A stretch of DNA of 19,126 bases from Amoebophrya sp. AT5.2. Taxonomy: Eukaryota > Sar > Dinophyceae > Syndiniales > Amoebophryaceae. The notes below the pieces were generated by a model. It ran no database searches. It was given only the letters and a program-made list of their open reading frames with translations, and had not been told where the DNA came from. This document shows positions 18,914-19,126 of the stretch, piece by piece. How positions within the stretch are numbered: position 1 is the first letter of the stretch; each line of letters starts with the position of its first letter. Position numbers and translations under genes: made by a program. The DNA lies in NCBI GenBank assembly GCA_005223375.1, contig RXOD01004690.1, positions 1-19,126 of the forward strand, given 5' to 3'.

Positions 18914-19126
18914 GGGTACGGAAAATGCATATTAGAAAAGCATATTAGAACCCAGTAGATTTTTGCTACCTCCTTTCGTTTCTGGCCCATCCGATCAACA
19001 TACGAGAAAGCGGGGAGTTGTGTAGTGGAGGTGCTGGATCGATGGCTGCGAACTGCCTGCCAGCTGATGACCCGTCGACGCCGACTATGGGCGGATCGGC
19101 TCATCTTGGTCCATCGGTTGAGACGG
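18914..19126. other. Sequence after the kinase stop, likely intron; short direct repeat
   Basis: No reading frame continues the kinase activation segment. GCATATTAGAA occurs twice, at 18927-18937 and 18940-18950. An AG near 19057-19059 ('ctgccag') opens a frame to the window end, but its product does not resemble a kinase. Best read as the start of an intron whose acceptor lies outside the window, or as 3' flanking sequence of a truncated gene. Confidence 0.35.

Overview
This is a eukaryotic nuclear window, most likely from an alveolate protist. A syndinian or dinoflagellate-like lineage such as Amoebophrya is my best guess, but it is an inference. The grounds are: eight recognisable or probable genes all on the + strand; short GT-AG introns of mostly 76-195 bp; G/C-rich third codon positions; a calcium-signalling pair (an EF-hand protein and a CDPK/CaMK-like kinase); and a HAD phosphatase whose motifs I recall from protist proteins. 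No bacterial operon features, rRNA or tRNA genes were found. No dinoflagellate spliced-leader sequence was recognised.

Layout: (1) 54-667, 3' end of a SURF1-like cytochrome oxidase assembly factor. (2) 1432-3818, a four-exon, 653-aa HAD-type phosphatase with a possible N-myristoylation signal. (3) 3819-5631, a long spacer with a UUCG-type hairpin. (4) 5632-8419, a complete seven-exon SLY1/SCFD1 (Sec1/Munc18) gene of 627 aa. (5) 9043-10548, an intronless F-box-like/leucine-rich protein. (6) 10815-11135, a segment flanked by two copies of a palindromic 12-mer. (7) 11492-12763, an intronless protein with a mitochondrial-type N-terminus and an 'IPSSP...GW.G..DWLG' domain. (8) 13241-14152, a three-exon MORN-repeat protein. 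(9) 14714-16948, a five-exon EF-hand protein. (10) 17969 to near the window end, the N-terminal half of a Ser/Thr kinase, possibly with another exon just upstream.

The genes cover housekeeping and signalling roles: mitochondrial complex IV assembly (SURF1), ER-Golgi SNARE fusion (SLY1), calcium sensing (EF-hand), phosphorylation (kinase) and dephosphorylation (HAD). They do not form one pathway. The shared orientation fits the unidirectional gene arrays of dinoflagellate relatives.

The most unusual structure is the last intron of the EF-hand gene. It is 766 bp against about 150 bp elsewhere. It carries a 515-bp segment with imperfect terminal inverted repeats, an internal ~30-bp direct repeat and a 70-codon antisense open frame. 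The segment is bracketed by a 69-bp duplication of the upstream exon's 3' end including its donor site. This looks like an introner-like or transposon insertion, or a duplication event inside an intron. Exon models were derived by hand from frame continuity and splice consensus; no transcript data were available.
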